From assembly GCF_009827515.1 (NCBI RefSeq), contig NZ_WTYO01000005.1:186001-250000 (forward strand): 64,000 nt of DNA, written 5' to 3'. This document shows, in pieces, positions 28,141 to 36,201 of the stretch. Each line of letters starts with the position of its first letter. Position 1 is the first letter of the stretch. A program made the position numbers and the translations under genes. Origin of the DNA: Pelagerythrobacter marinus. Its GTDB lineage: Bacteria; Pseudomonadota; Alphaproteobacteria; Sphingomonadales; Sphingomonadaceae. The notes under the pieces were generated by a model. It worked only from the letters and a program-made list of their open reading frames with translations. It was not told where the DNA came from and made no database searches.

Positions 28141-29166
28141 TCAGATTTCCGAAGCGGGCGGGGCGACCGATGCGCGGGTGACGAGCCGCGCGGGGAAGCA
28201 CGAGGGGCGGGCCTCGGCGAGGTCGGGGGAGACCAGCTTGAGCGCGGCGGCCTTGCCCATTTCGCGGATCGGCCAGCCGACCGTCGTCATCGGGGGCCAG
28301 ATATGGGCCGCGATCGGCGAATCGTCGAAGCCGACGATCGAGAGGTCGCGCGGCACGTCCACCCCCCGCTCCCGGGCGGCGTGATAGGCCCCCGCCGCCA
28401 TCTCGTCGTTGCTCGCGAAAAGCGCGGTGATCCGCGGCTCCGCCCGCAACAGGCGGTCGGCACCCTCGACACCCGAACCGAACCGGTAGTTGCCCGGCAC
28501 GATCGCCTCGTCCGGCACCGCCAGGCCGTGCCGGCGCATGGCCGAGAGAAAGCCCTCGCGCCGTTCGAAAGCGGAGCGGAAGCCGGCCGGCCCCTCGATC
28601 AGCCCGATCCGGCGATGGCCCTGCCCTACCAGGTAATCGACCACGCCGGCGACCATCTCGCGGTCGTTCGACTGGACCAGGTGCTCCGCCTCGTCGAGCG
28701 CGGCCGAACCCATGCGGACATAGCCGCAGCCCATTTCGCGGCACAGCGCGGCCAGCTCGTCGTCTTCCGAAATCGGCGGCAGGATCAGCACGCCGTAGAG
28801 GCGCTGGAGTTCGAGGAAGTTGCGAATGTCGTCCAGCATCTCGGGCGAATGGCGATCGACCGGCCGCACGACCAGCGCGAACTCGGTCTCGCGGATCGCG
28901 TCGAGCACCCCTTCCTGGAAGTTGAGCACCGTCTGGGCATTCGGGTTGTCGTGCAGCAGGCCGAGCAGGAAATTGCGCCGCAGGGCCAGCGCCCGGGCCT
29001 GCGGATTGGGCACGTAGCCCAGTTGGGCGATCACCGCCTCGACCTTCTCGCGGGTATCCATCTTGAGCAGGGGCGAGCGATTGATCACCCGGCTCACCGT
29101 CTTCTTCGAGACCCCCGCGACGCGCGCGACATCGTTGATCGTCGGTTGCTTGTCCGACTTGTCCAT
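28141..29166 (-). CDS. LacI-family transcriptional regulator of the pectin locus
   Basis: A 341-residue LacI regulator. The DNA-binding head is at residues 7-50 (PTINDVARVAGVSKKTVSRVINRS), with the hinge LGYVPNPQARALA and a periplasmic-binding-type sensor domain (GHRRIGLIEGPAGFRSAFERREGF, FASNDEMAAGAY, VGFDDSPIAAHIWPPMTTV). The ATG at 29166 is chosen because GGGAG stands 9 nt upstream; an upstream TTG at 29175 would abut that site. Five near-palindromic ACCGGT-core sites occur in the island's regulatory gaps, including one before this gene, so self-control and control of the whole island are likely. The inducer is probably a late pathway intermediate such as 2-keto-3-deoxygluconate, by analogy with other uronate regulators. 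Confidence 0.93.
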   Translation of the reverse strand: MDKSDKQPTINDVARVAGVSKKTVSRVINRSPLLKMDTREKVEAVIAQLGYVPNPQARALALRRNFLLGLLHDNPNAQTVLNFQEGVLDAIRETEFALVVRPVDRHSPEMLDDIRNFLELQRLYGVLILPPISEDDELAALCREMGCGYVRMGSAALDEAEHLVQSNDREMVAGVVDYLVGQGHRRIGLIEGPAGFRSAFERREGFLSAMRRHGLAVPDEAIVPGNYRFGSGVEGADRLLRAEPRITALFASNDEMAAGAYHAARERGVDVPRDLSIVGFDDSPIAAHIWPPMTTVGWPIREMGKAAALKLVSPDLAEARPSCFPARLVTRASVAPPASEI

Positions 29167-29251
29167 CCACTCCAACTCCCACCCGCCGGGGCACCCCGGC
29201 CTCTTAGATTAAGTTTCGATGCCACCAAAGGGCCCCGTACCACAAAAGTTT

Positions 29252-29265
29252 TGACACCGGTTTCC
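29252..29265. promoter_or_regulatory. LacI-type operator, copy E (lacI/hydratase divergent gap)
   Basis: TGACACCGGTTTCC is the exact reverse complement of copy D. It overlaps a TTGACA (29251-29256) reading toward the downstream hydratase gene and is 85 bp from the lacI start, so both divergent genes may be controlled by it. Confidence 0.78.
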
Positions 29266-29315
29266 TAATAGACCAGTAACGGGGGCCGTGATGCAGTTTC
29301 GGGGAGGGTTCCGTC

Positions 29316-30110
29316 TTGGGTGTCGCCGCGCGTGAAGTTGCCGAAGTATTTGTAAACGCCCGGCGTTCGGGCCGCGCATTGGACGCCTATCCAGGCGGGA
29401 CCGCGCCTGCCTCGCTCGAAGAGGCCTATGCCGTGCAGGATGCCGCCCTGTCCCTGTGGGACCGCCCCGTCGGCGGCTGGAAAGTCGGCAAGATCAACCC
29501 ACCCGACGATGGCGTGCTCGGCGCCAACCGCCTCGCCGGCCCGATCCTGGCCGATACGATCGTCGAGGGCGGCGACGCGCCGGCTGCGATGCCGGTGTTC
29601 GCCGGCGGGTTTGCCGCGGCGGAGGCGGAGTTCATGCTCCGCCTCGCGCCCCCCGCCCCCGATGCACCGCCGCCGCAGACGAACGAGGAGGCCATGGCCT
29701 GGATCGACGAAGTGCGGATCGGCATGGAAATCGCATCCTCGCCCTATCCCGCGATCAACAGCGACGGCCCCTGCGTCACCGTGTCGGACCACGGCAACAA
29801 TGCCGGGCTGGTGCTCGGCGCCCCTGTCGCGCGCGAGGCTTGGGAAGACCTTGCCTCGATCGAGGTCGCGCTGGACGTGAACGGCGAAACCGTCGGCCGG
29901 GCGACCACGGCGACGATGCTCGACGGGCCGTTCGGCGCCGCGCGTTTCCTCCTCGCCAATCTCGCGCGCCGCTCGATCGCGCCGCAGGCCGGATGGTGGA
30001 TCTCCAGCGGCGCGGTGACCGGGGTGCACGAAGTCGCGCCCGGCGACCGCGTGACCGCGCGCTTCGCCGGGCTCGGCGAACTCGACGCCCGGATCGTCGC
30101 CGGCCAGTAA
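29316..30110 (+). CDS. 2-keto-4-pentenoate hydratase / fumarylacetoacetate hydrolase superfamily protein
   Basis: A 264-residue protein of the hydratase/decarboxylase branch of the FAH superfamily: SLEEAYAVQDAAL, GGWKVGKINPP, AAAEAEFMLRLAP with the metal-binding acidic residues, and GPFGAARFLLANLARRSI, WISSGAVTGVHEVAPGD near the C-terminus. Members add water to or cleave 2-keto enoic acids. In a pectin locus it might act on a keto-deoxy sugar acid, but no specific reaction is known to me for this position. The start is TTG 29316, supported by GGGGAGGG 8 nt upstream; no ATG fits. Operator E lies 50 bp upstream, tying the gene to the island. Confidence 0.8.
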   Translation: MGVAAREVAEVFVNARRSGRALDAYPGGTAPASLEEAYAVQDAALSLWDRPVGGWKVGKINPPDDGVLGANRLAGPILADTIVEGGDAPAAMPVFAGGFAAAEAEFMLRLAPPAPDAPPPQTNEEAMAWIDEVRIGMEIASSPYPAINSDGPCVTVSDHGNNAGLVLGAPVAREAWEDLASIEVALDVNGETVGRATTATMLDGPFGAARFLLANLARRSIAPQAGWWISSGAVTGVHEVAPGDRVTARFAGLGELDARIVAGQ

Positions 30111-30161
30111 TCCCTGCCAACCGGATCGCCGGCGGCGATCGCCCGGCCGTGGATCGCCCCG

Positions 30162-31409
30162 TCAGACCTCGTCGAGTGCGCGCGCGATGACGCGATAGAC
30201 GCGCTGCAGCTCGTCGTCGCCGATACAATAAGGCGGCATGACATAGACCGTGTTGCCCAGCGGCCGCAGGAGAACGTCGTTCTCCGCGAAGAACCGCAGG
30301 AGCCGCGGCGCGAGATCCGACAGGTAGCCTTCCGCCGCGCCGACATCGAGCGCGGCGATCGTGCCCACCTGGCGCAGCGCGGTGGCCCGCGGATGATCGG
30401 CCAGCGCGGCCAGTGCCTCGCCCTGCCGGCGGCACAGGTCGGCGATCCGCTCGCGCACCGGCTCCTCGCGCCAGATCGCGAGGTTCGCCGCCGCCGCCGC
30501 GCAGGCGATCGGGTTGGCGGTATAGCTGGAGGAATGGAAGAACATCCGCGCGCGGTCCGGGGCGTAGTGCGCGGCGAAGATCGGCTCGCTCGCCATCGTC
30601 ACTGCCAGCGGGATCGCGCCGCCGGTCAACCCCTTGGAAAGGCACAGGATGTCGGGCGCGATATCGGCCTGCTCGCAGGCGAGCAAGGTCCCCGTCCGCC
30701 CCCAGCCGGTCATCACCTCGTCGGCGATGAACAGGACGCCATGGCGGGCGCAGATCGCGTGCATTTCGCGCAGGACGGCGGGCCGGTAGGTCAGCATTCC
30801 CCCGGCCCCCAGCACCAGCGGTTCGACGATGAAGGCCGCCGCGCCTTGGCGGCAGGCGCGCTCCAGCGCATCAAGCGTCGCCCGGGCCGCGGCATCGTGC
30901 GGGAACGGGATCGTCTCGACGTCGAACAGCAGGGGTTCGTAAGCCCGGTTGAAGGCCCCGCGCGCGCCGACCGACATCGCCCCGATCGTGTCGCCGTGAT
31001 AGCCGTGCTCAAGCACCAGGATGCGGTGGCGCGGTTCCCCGCGGTGCAGCCAGTATCCCAGCGCCATCTTCAGCGCGACCTCGACGCTGGTCGATCCCGA
31101 ATCGGAGAAGAACACGCGGGTGAGGTTGCCGGGCATGATCGCGCGCAGGCCGGCCGCGACCTCCTCTGCCGGTTCGTGGGTCCAGCCGGCGAAGATGATC
31201 TGGTCCAGCCGCTCCGCCTGGCGCGCAATGGCCGCGGCGATGCGCGGATGGGCATGGCCGTGGGTCGTCACCCACCACGACGATATCGCGTCGATCACGC
31301 GCCGCCCGTCGGCCGTGACGAGGATCGCGCCTTCCGCGCGCTCCACCTGCGGGATCGGCTCGCCCAGCCCGTGCTGGGTGAAGGGATGCCAGATCGGCGA
31401 TCCGCTCAT
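30162..31409 (-). CDS. bioA: Adenosylmethionine-8-amino-7-oxononanoate aminotransferase
   Basis: A 415-residue class III PLP aminotransferase matching BioA: IWHPFTQHGLGEPIP at the N-terminus, ISSWWVTTHGHAHP (biotin-pathway signature), FSDSGSTSVEVALKMA, HGYHGDTIGAMSVG, IADEVMTGWGRTG and the PLP lysine in ILCLSKGLTGG. It converts KAPA to DAPA with SAM as amino donor. The ATG at 31409 overlaps the bioD stop by 4 bases. It is the third gene of a bioF-bioD-bioA operon; bioB and bioC are not in the window. Confidence 0.96.
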   Translation of the reverse strand: MSGSPIWHPFTQHGLGEPIPQVERAEGAILVTADGRRVIDAISSWWVTTHGHAHPRIAAAIARQAERLDQIIFAGWTHEPAEEVAAGLRAIMPGNLTRVFFSDSGSTSVEVALKMALGYWLHRGEPRHRILVLEHGYHGDTIGAMSVGARGAFNRAYEPLLFDVETIPFPHDAAARATLDALERACRQGAAAFIVEPLVLGAGGMLTYRPAVLREMHAICARHGVLFIADEVMTGWGRTGTLLACEQADIAPDILCLSKGLTGGAIPLAVTMASEPIFAAHYAPDRARMFFHSSSYTANPIACAAAAANLAIWREEPVRERIADLCRRQGEALAALADHPRATALRQVGTIAALDVGAAEGYLSDLAPRLLRFFAENDVLLRPLGNTVYVMPPYCIGDDELQRVYRVIARALDEV

Positions 31410-32029
31410 GCGAAGTCCCTCAGCTCGAAATTGTCGCGGAAGGCCTGCGCCAGGCTCTCGGCGGAGAGCGGCTCCAGCCACGGCAGGCGGCCGAGCCGGC
31501 GAACCCCGCCGATCTCGCAGATCGTCCGCTCGCTGTCGTCGTTGGCCTCGCCAACGAAGGCGATCCCCAGCACGCCGACCTGGCGGGCGCGCAGCGCCTC
31601 CAGCGTCATCAGGCTGTGATTGATCGTCCCCAGCCGCGTGCTCGCGACGACCACCACCGGATATGCCCAGCGCGCGAAGAGATCGGCGTAGAGCACCTGC
31701 CGCGTGACCGGCACCAGCGCGCCGCCGGCACCCTCGATCACCAGCGGCCCTTCCACCCGGGGCACTTCCAGCCGCTCGACCGCGATCTCGATCCCCTCCA
31801 GCTCGGCCGCGCGGTGCGGGGAACAGGGGGTGTCCAGGCGATAGGCTTCGGGCAGGATCCGGCTTTCCGGCACGCCCAGCGCCGCCACGCGGTGCGCATC
31901 GCCGCCGCCTTCGGTCCCTGCCTGGACCGGTTTCCAGTAGTGCGCGCCGAGCGCCGCGGCGAGCCCGGCGGCAAACACGGTCTTGCCGATATCGGTATCG
32001 GTTCCGGTAACGATCACGGGTCGCTTCAC
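31406..32029 (-). CDS. bioD: Dethiobiotin synthetase
   Basis: A 207-residue ATP-dependent carboxylase with BioD signatures: IVTGTDTDIGKTVFAAGL (P-loop), HYWKPVQAGTE, DTPCSPHRAA, and VIEGAGGALVPV. It closes the ureido ring of dethiobiotin from DAPA and CO2. The start is GTG 32029, overlapping the bioF stop (GTGA), so translation is coupled along the operon. Confidence 0.96.
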   Translation of the reverse strand: MKRPVIVTGTDTDIGKTVFAAGLAAALGAHYWKPVQAGTEGGGDAHRVAALGVPESRILPEAYRLDTPCSPHRAAELEGIEIAVERLEVPRVEGPLVIEGAGGALVPVTRQVLYADLFARWAYPVVVVASTRLGTINHSLMTLEALRARQVGVLGIAFVGEANDDSERTICEIGGVRRLGRLPWLEPLSAESLAQAFRDNFELRDFA

Positions 32030-33147
32030 AGGATTTCCTCCAGGGCGCCGACAAGCGCGTCGACATCCCTTTCGGTCACGTTGAGCGTCAGGGATATGCG
32101 CAGGCGCGCGGTCCCGACAGGGACGGTGGGGGGCCGGATTCCGCGCACGTCGAAGCCGCGATCCTGCAGCGCGGCGGCCGCGGCCATCGTCTTCCGGTCG
32201 TCGCCGAGGACGACCCGCTGGATCGGGCTATCGCTCGTCTCCAGGCCCAGCCCTGCGAGCGCGGCCTGCGCCCGGCCGACCAGGGCATGCAGCCGCTCGC
32301 GCCGCCAGGGTTCGTCGCGCAGGATCCGCAGGCTCTCGCGCACGGCCGCGGCCATCAGCGGCGAAGGCGCGGTCGAGAAGATGAACTGCCGCCCGCGGTT
32401 GACGATGAACTCGCGCATCGGTGCGGGGCCGAGGAGCAGCGCGCCCTCGCAGCCCAGGGCCTTGCCGCAGGTCTTGAGCGTGATCACGTTCTCCGCCCCG
32501 TCCAGCCGGCCTGCCAGGCCGCGCCCGTCGCGGCCGAAAACGCCGGTGGCATGGGCCTCGTCCACCAGCAGCATCGCCCCGGTGCGCTCGGCGAGATCGG
32601 CGAAGTCGGCCAGCGGCGCGCGGTCGCCGTCCATGCTGTAGAGGCTCTCGACCGCGATCCACGCGGTCCCGCGCCCGCCCGCCTGTCGCCAGCGCGCGAT
32701 CGCCTCGGCCGCGGCCTGGGGGTCGTTGTGCGCGAAACCCACCGCGTCCGCGCGGGCGAGGCGAATCCCCTCGTGCGCGCTGGCATGGACCAGCTCGTCG
32801 TGAACGATCAGGTCGCCGCGCTGCGGCAGGGTGGAGAAGAGCAGGGCATTGGCGCAATAGCCGGAGCCGAGAAAGACCGCGCCCTCGCTGCCGAAGAATC
32901 GCGCGGCTTCGTCCTCCAGCCGCTCGTGCTCCGGCGCATTGCCGCGCAGCAGCCGCGATCCGCCCGAACCGACCGGGACGCCGCGCGCCAGGGCCTCGGC
33001 CACGGCCTCGCGCAGGCGAGTGCTGCCGGCGAGGCCGAGGTAGTCGTTGGACGCGAAATCGCGCCCCTGCACCGGCACGAGAGCCCGCCGGCGCCCGCTC
33101 CGTTCGAGCGTGTCGAGGTCGCGCTGCAAGGTGTCGAGTGCCGTCAT
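32026..33147 (-). CDS. bioF: 8-amino-7-oxononanoate synthase
   Basis: A 373-residue alpha-oxoamine synthase. It shows FASNDYLGLAG, GSGGSRLLRGNAPEHERLE, HDELVHASAHEG, LLVDEAHATGVFG and the PLP lysine in LKTCGKALGCEGA. It condenses pimeloyl-thioester with alanine to give KAPA, the first step of ring assembly. It is the first gene of the operon. The ATG at 33147 begins the conserved region; longer upstream readings run into the 91-bp gap to the divergent nuclease gene, which must contain both promoters. Confidence 0.96.
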   Translation of the reverse strand: MTALDTLQRDLDTLERSGRRRALVPVQGRDFASNDYLGLAGSTRLREAVAEALARGVPVGSGGSRLLRGNAPEHERLEDEAARFFGSEGAVFLGSGYCANALLFSTLPQRGDLIVHDELVHASAHEGIRLARADAVGFAHNDPQAAAEAIARWRQAGGRGTAWIAVESLYSMDGDRAPLADFADLAERTGAMLLVDEAHATGVFGRDGRGLAGRLDGAENVITLKTCGKALGCEGALLLGPAPMREFIVNRGRQFIFSTAPSPLMAAAVRESLRILRDEPWRRERLHALVGRAQAALAGLGLETSDSPIQRVVLGDDRKTMAAAAALQDRGFDVRGIRPPTVPVGTARLRISLTLNVTERDVDALVGALEEIL

Positions 33148-33238
33148 CGCCGCGCCGCTTAGCCGCAATCGCGCCGCTTGCCGAGTCGGCCCCGGTCGCC
33201 TTACACCGGGGACAGGCAAGCCAGGGGATGGGGGGCAC

Positions 33239-33898
33239 GTGGCCGGGCGACGTCGTTATTCGGATCATCGCCGCCCGGGCGGCGGGCCGGGGTGGAAATT
33301 CGCCGGCGTCCTGGCGGCTTGCTTCCTGGTCACCTTTCTCGCCGTCTTCTTCTGGCGAGGCGATGCGCCGCGCGCGCCGATCGGTTCGGGACCGGAGCCG
33401 GTCGAGATCGCCGACGCGCCCGATCGCGAAACGCTGATCCGGCAGCGCTGGCCCGGTACCCCGGCCCGGCTGGAGGCGGACCAGCCGGCCATCGGGGCAT
33501 CGGGCGGTGCGTCGCCCGGTCCCGCGCCGTCGGCTGGCGCGGAAGACACCTTGCAGGCCCGCTTCGCGCGCTGTTCCGGCCCGGTGCGCGAAACCTGCGT
33601 CGTCGATGGCGACACGTTCTGGTATCGCGGCACGAAGATCCGCGTGGCCGATATCGACGCGCCCGAAATCGCCGATCCCGGCTGCCGGCGCGAGGCGCAG
33701 CTGGGCGAACGGGCGACCCGGCGCCTCACGGCACTGCTGAACCAGGGGGCCTTCTCGCTCGAACGGGTCGGCCGCGACACCGATCGCTTCGGCCGAACAC
33801 TGCGCGAGGTTCGCCGTGGCGGCGTGAGCCTGGGGGAGAGGCTGGTGGCCGAAGGGCTGGCGGAACGCTGGGGCGGCGCGCGCATCGCCTGGTGCTAG
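33239..33898 (+). CDS. Membrane-anchored or exported staphylococcal-nuclease-like thermonuclease
   Basis: A 219-residue protein. Residues 23-40 form a hydrophobic segment (FAGVLAACFLVTFLAVFF) after a basic stretch, suggesting an anchor or uncleaved signal. A Pro/Ala/Gly-rich linker follows. Residues 113-215 form an SNase domain: CVVDGDTFWYRGTKIRVADIDAPE has the catalytic Asp and Arg arrangement, followed by CRREAQLGERATRRL and ERVGRDTDRFGRTL. It would cleave extracytoplasmic DNA or RNA. The GTG start at 33239 is chosen for its GGGGATGGGGGG purine stretch; it is not certain. It converges on an Excalibur-domain gene 5 bp away. Confidence 0.8.
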   Translation: MAGRRRYSDHRRPGGGPGWKFAGVLAACFLVTFLAVFFWRGDAPRAPIGSGPEPVEIADAPDRETLIRQRWPGTPARLEADQPAIGASGGASPGPAPSAGAEDTLQARFARCSGPVRETCVVDGDTFWYRGTKIRVADIDAPEIADPGCRREAQLGERATRRLTALLNQGAFSLERVGRDTDRFGRTLREVRRGGVSLGERLVAEGLAERWGGARIAWC

Positions 33899-33902
33899 GC
33901 CA

Positions 33903-34229
33903 TTACCACCGGCGGCGGGGATAGGGCTCGCACGCCACGCCGTGGCTATCGCCGTCCAGCGCCGGCCGGTAGCCGGGCTCGCCAATGCCGATAGGCGCCG
34001 CACCCGCTGCGCGCGCGGCACGGCAATCGGGGTAATAGGCCTGGTTCTCGGTTGCCCTTGCCGCCTCCAGCGAAGGATCGGCCAGCGCCCACGGCCCGGT
34101 GCCCGAATTGTAGCGCTTGGAGCGATCGAGCAGGCCGAACCCGGCGAGCGAATCGCTTTGCAGGGCCGCGATGGCGCCCAGGCCGGCAGCGGCCAGTATC
34201 CAGCCGACAAGGTGCCCGTAACGTGCCAT
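33903..34229 (-). CDS. Small membrane-anchored Excalibur calcium-binding domain protein
   Basis: A 108-residue protein with one N-terminal hydrophobic segment (VGWILAAAGLGAIAAL) and a C-terminal Excalibur domain: YYPDCRAARAAGAAPI followed by the Ca-binding loop DGDSHGVACE, with two conserved cysteines. Excalibur domains are extracellular and often fused to nucleases of the SNase type. Here the two functions are neighbouring convergent genes rather than one protein. Its role is unknown; a calcium-dependent surface function is plausible. Confidence 0.82.
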   Translation of the reverse strand: MARYGHLVGWILAAAGLGAIAALQSDSLAGFGLLDRSKRYNSGTGPWALADPSLEAARATENQAYYPDCRAARAAGAAPIGIGEPGYRPALDGDSHGVACEPYPRRRW

Positions 34230-34279
34230 GGCCGCAGCATATCGGCCGCCGCTTGCCGGCAGGTAAACGGGCGCGTGGG

Positions 34280-34921
34280 TCAGCGGGGGGCGGGCAAGCG
34301 CGCGATCTGGCGCGCGATCTGGCGCGCGATCTCCGCCGCGAGGAGGGCGTTCGCGGGGTCATCGGCGCCGGCGAGCAGCCGGTCGCGCTCCGCCTCCAGC
34401 ATGGCCCGGCGGCGGTGCACGGGCACGGCCGCGACCTCGGCGTAGAATCGCACCAGCCGCGGCCAGGGCGCACCTTCGATCGGGACATCCTCGGCCCAGC
34501 GCGAAAACGCCCCCCCGGCGGGGTGCCAGCGGCCGTCGGGCCCGCGGCGGAGGAAGAACAGCACGGTCGTGCCTCGGGCGAAGTTCCGGCGGATGCAGGC
34601 GCCGGTGAAGCTGTCCGGGTGAGCATGCGCCAGTTCGTGGGGATTGGACAGGTCCACTTGCCCGGCCGCGACCGCCCGCGCGCCTTCGATGGCGATCGGC
34701 CCGCCGGGCATTGCGCCCTTGAGCGTCTCGATCGGATCGACGCGCAGGCGCCCGAGATGCTTCTGCGCCGCCTCGTCGCCCGCCACCACCCGGCCGAGCA
34801 CGATCAGGTCGGCATCGGCGACGAGTTCGAGGTTTGTGGGGATGCGGTAACCGGGGACGACCGAACAGGCGAGCGCCGGGCTGGCGCAGGCCAGCAGGGC
34901 GGCAAGGGGCCACGCGCGCAT
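34280..34921 (-). CDS. Exported protein of unknown function
   Basis: A 213-residue protein with a signal peptide (MRAWPLAALLACASPALA, then CSVV). It has a conserved-looking core PTNLELVADADLIVLGRVVAGDE, a central SPHELAH-like stretch (SNPHELAHAHPDSFTG) and a Cys in GACIRRNF. I do not recognise a family with confidence. The C-terminus is a run of ARQI repeats produced by a 12-bp tandem repeat in the DNA. It lies 46 bp downstream of nrdB on the same strand and could be co-transcribed, but nothing ties its function to nucleotide metabolism. Confidence 0.7.
   Translation of the reverse strand: MRAWPLAALLACASPALACSVVPGYRIPTNLELVADADLIVLGRVVAGDEAAQKHLGRLRVDPIETLKGAMPGGPIAIEGARAVAAGQVDLSNPHELAHAHPDSFTGACIRRNFARGTTVLFFLRRGPDGRWHPAGGAFSRWAEDVPIEGAPWPRLVRFYAEVAAVPVHRRRAMLEAERDRLLAGADDPANALLAAEIARQIARQIARLPAPR
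34298..34333. repeat. Three tandem copies of a 12-bp unit inside a coding region
   Basis: The unit GCGCGCGATCTG repeats three times (the last copy ends in C) at 34298-34333. It is in frame and encodes repeated ARQI near the C-terminus of the exported protein at 34280-34921. Because 12 is a multiple of 3, copy-number change would alter length without a frameshift. Confidence 0.9.
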
Positions 34922-34967
34922 GGCGCCCGTTGCGATCCGCCTTCGCCCCCGGGCAGACAAGCCGGCC

Positions 34968-36035
34968 TTACTCCGCCGCGACGGTGCCGCTGTCGCCGTC
35001 TTCGCCGAACAGCCCGGGGCCCTCGTCGCCCTGGTCGTTCGCCTCTTCGCCCTTCTTCGCCTTCTGCCGCTTGTCGAAGCTCGACCACACGTCCTGCCAG
35101 TTGCCGCGCGTGGCGCCCTTCGAATACTCGGTCGCGCGGGTTTCGAAGAAATTGGCATGCTCCACGCCGTTCAGCAGCGGCGCGAGCCAGGGCAGGGGGT
35201 GGTCCTCCACCATGTAGATCGGCTGGAGGCCGAGCTGGCCCAGGCGCCAGTCGGCGATATAGCGGATGTACTTCTTGATCTCCTTCGCCGTCATGCCGCT
35301 GACGGGGCCCATCTCGAACGCGAGATCGATGAAGTTATCCTCCAGCCGCACCGACTTCTGGCAGATGTCGATGATGTCTTCTTTCACCGCCTTGGTATAG
35401 CAGTCGCGCTCGCGCACGAATTCGTGGAACAGGCGGATGATGCCTTCGCAGTGAAGGCTCTCGTCGCGCACCGACCAGCTGACGATCTGGCCCATGCCCT
35501 TCATCTTGTTGAAGCGCGGGAAGTTCATCAGCATGGCGAAGCTGGCGAACAGCTGCATCCCCTCGGTGAAACCGCCGAAAGCGGCCAGGGTGCGGGCGAT
35601 GTCCTCGTCCGTATCGACCCCGAAGATCTGCAGGTAATCGTGCTTGTCCTTCATCTCCTCGTACTCGAGGAAGGCCGAATATTCGCTCTCGGGCATGCCG
35701 ATCGTGTCGAGCAGGTGCGAATAGGCCGCGATATGCACCGTCTCCATGTTGGAGAAGGCGGTCAGCATCATCTTGACCTCGGTCGGCTTGAACACGCGCC
35801 CGTACTTGTCGTGGTAGCAATCCTGCACCTCGACATCGGCCTGGGTGAAGAAACGGAAGATCTGCGTCAGCAGGTTGCGCTCGTGCTCCGAGATCTTCTG
35901 CGCCCAGTCGCGGCAGTCCTCGCCCAGCGGCACTTCCTCGGGCATCCAGTGGATCTGCTGCTGGCGTTTCCAGAAGTCGTAAGCCCACGGGTATTCGAAC
36001 GGCTTGTAGGTCTTGCGGGCTTCGAGCAACGACAT
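34968..36035 (-). CDS. nrdB: Class Ia ribonucleotide reductase, beta (R2) subunit
   Basis: A 355-residue ferritin-like di-iron protein. Metal-ligand and radical motifs are visible: MLTAFSNMETVHIAAYSHLLDTIG, with Glu98, His101 and the probable radical Tyr105, and ESLHCEGIIRLFHEF later. NFFETRATEYSKG near residue 310 matches R2 C-terminal sequences. It makes the tyrosyl radical used by the alpha subunit to reduce ribonucleoside diphosphates. The ATG at 36035 has a GGAG site. Unlike the usual nrdAB operon, nrdA lies 927 bp upstream on the same strand, with two plus-strand genes between, so nrdB needs its own promoter in 36036-36201. Confidence 0.95.
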   Translation of the reverse strand: MSLLEARKTYKPFEYPWAYDFWKRQQQIHWMPEEVPLGEDCRDWAQKISEHERNLLTQIFRFFTQADVEVQDCYHDKYGRVFKPTEVKMMLTAFSNMETVHIAAYSHLLDTIGMPESEYSAFLEYEEMKDKHDYLQIFGVDTDEDIARTLAAFGGFTEGMQLFASFAMLMNFPRFNKMKGMGQIVSWSVRDESLHCEGIIRLFHEFVRERDCYTKAVKEDIIDICQKSVRLEDNFIDLAFEMGPVSGMTAKEIKKYIRYIADWRLGQLGLQPIYMVEDHPLPWLAPLLNGVEHANFFETRATEYSKGATRGNWQDVWSSFDKRQKAKKGEEANDQGDEGPGLFGEDGDSGTVAAE

Positions 36036-36201
36036 CTTGTGGTCTCCGGTTTGGCGCTTGGCGACTCTTATTAGGCAATCACGTGCCGCTTTCGAAGGCA
36101 AGCGATAGCGATTCGGCGGGGATAAGCCGGGCCGTCCTTGCGGCGACCGCCCGGAACGTTGGCCCGCCCTGCCCGGTTGATCGGGGGAAAGGAGAATCCC
36201 C

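Noticed and set aside
30124-30140. Hairpin GATCGCC/GGCGATC between the hydratase and bioA
   Set aside because: A 7-bp stem with a 3-nt loop and no T tract; too common in GC-rich DNA to call a terminator.
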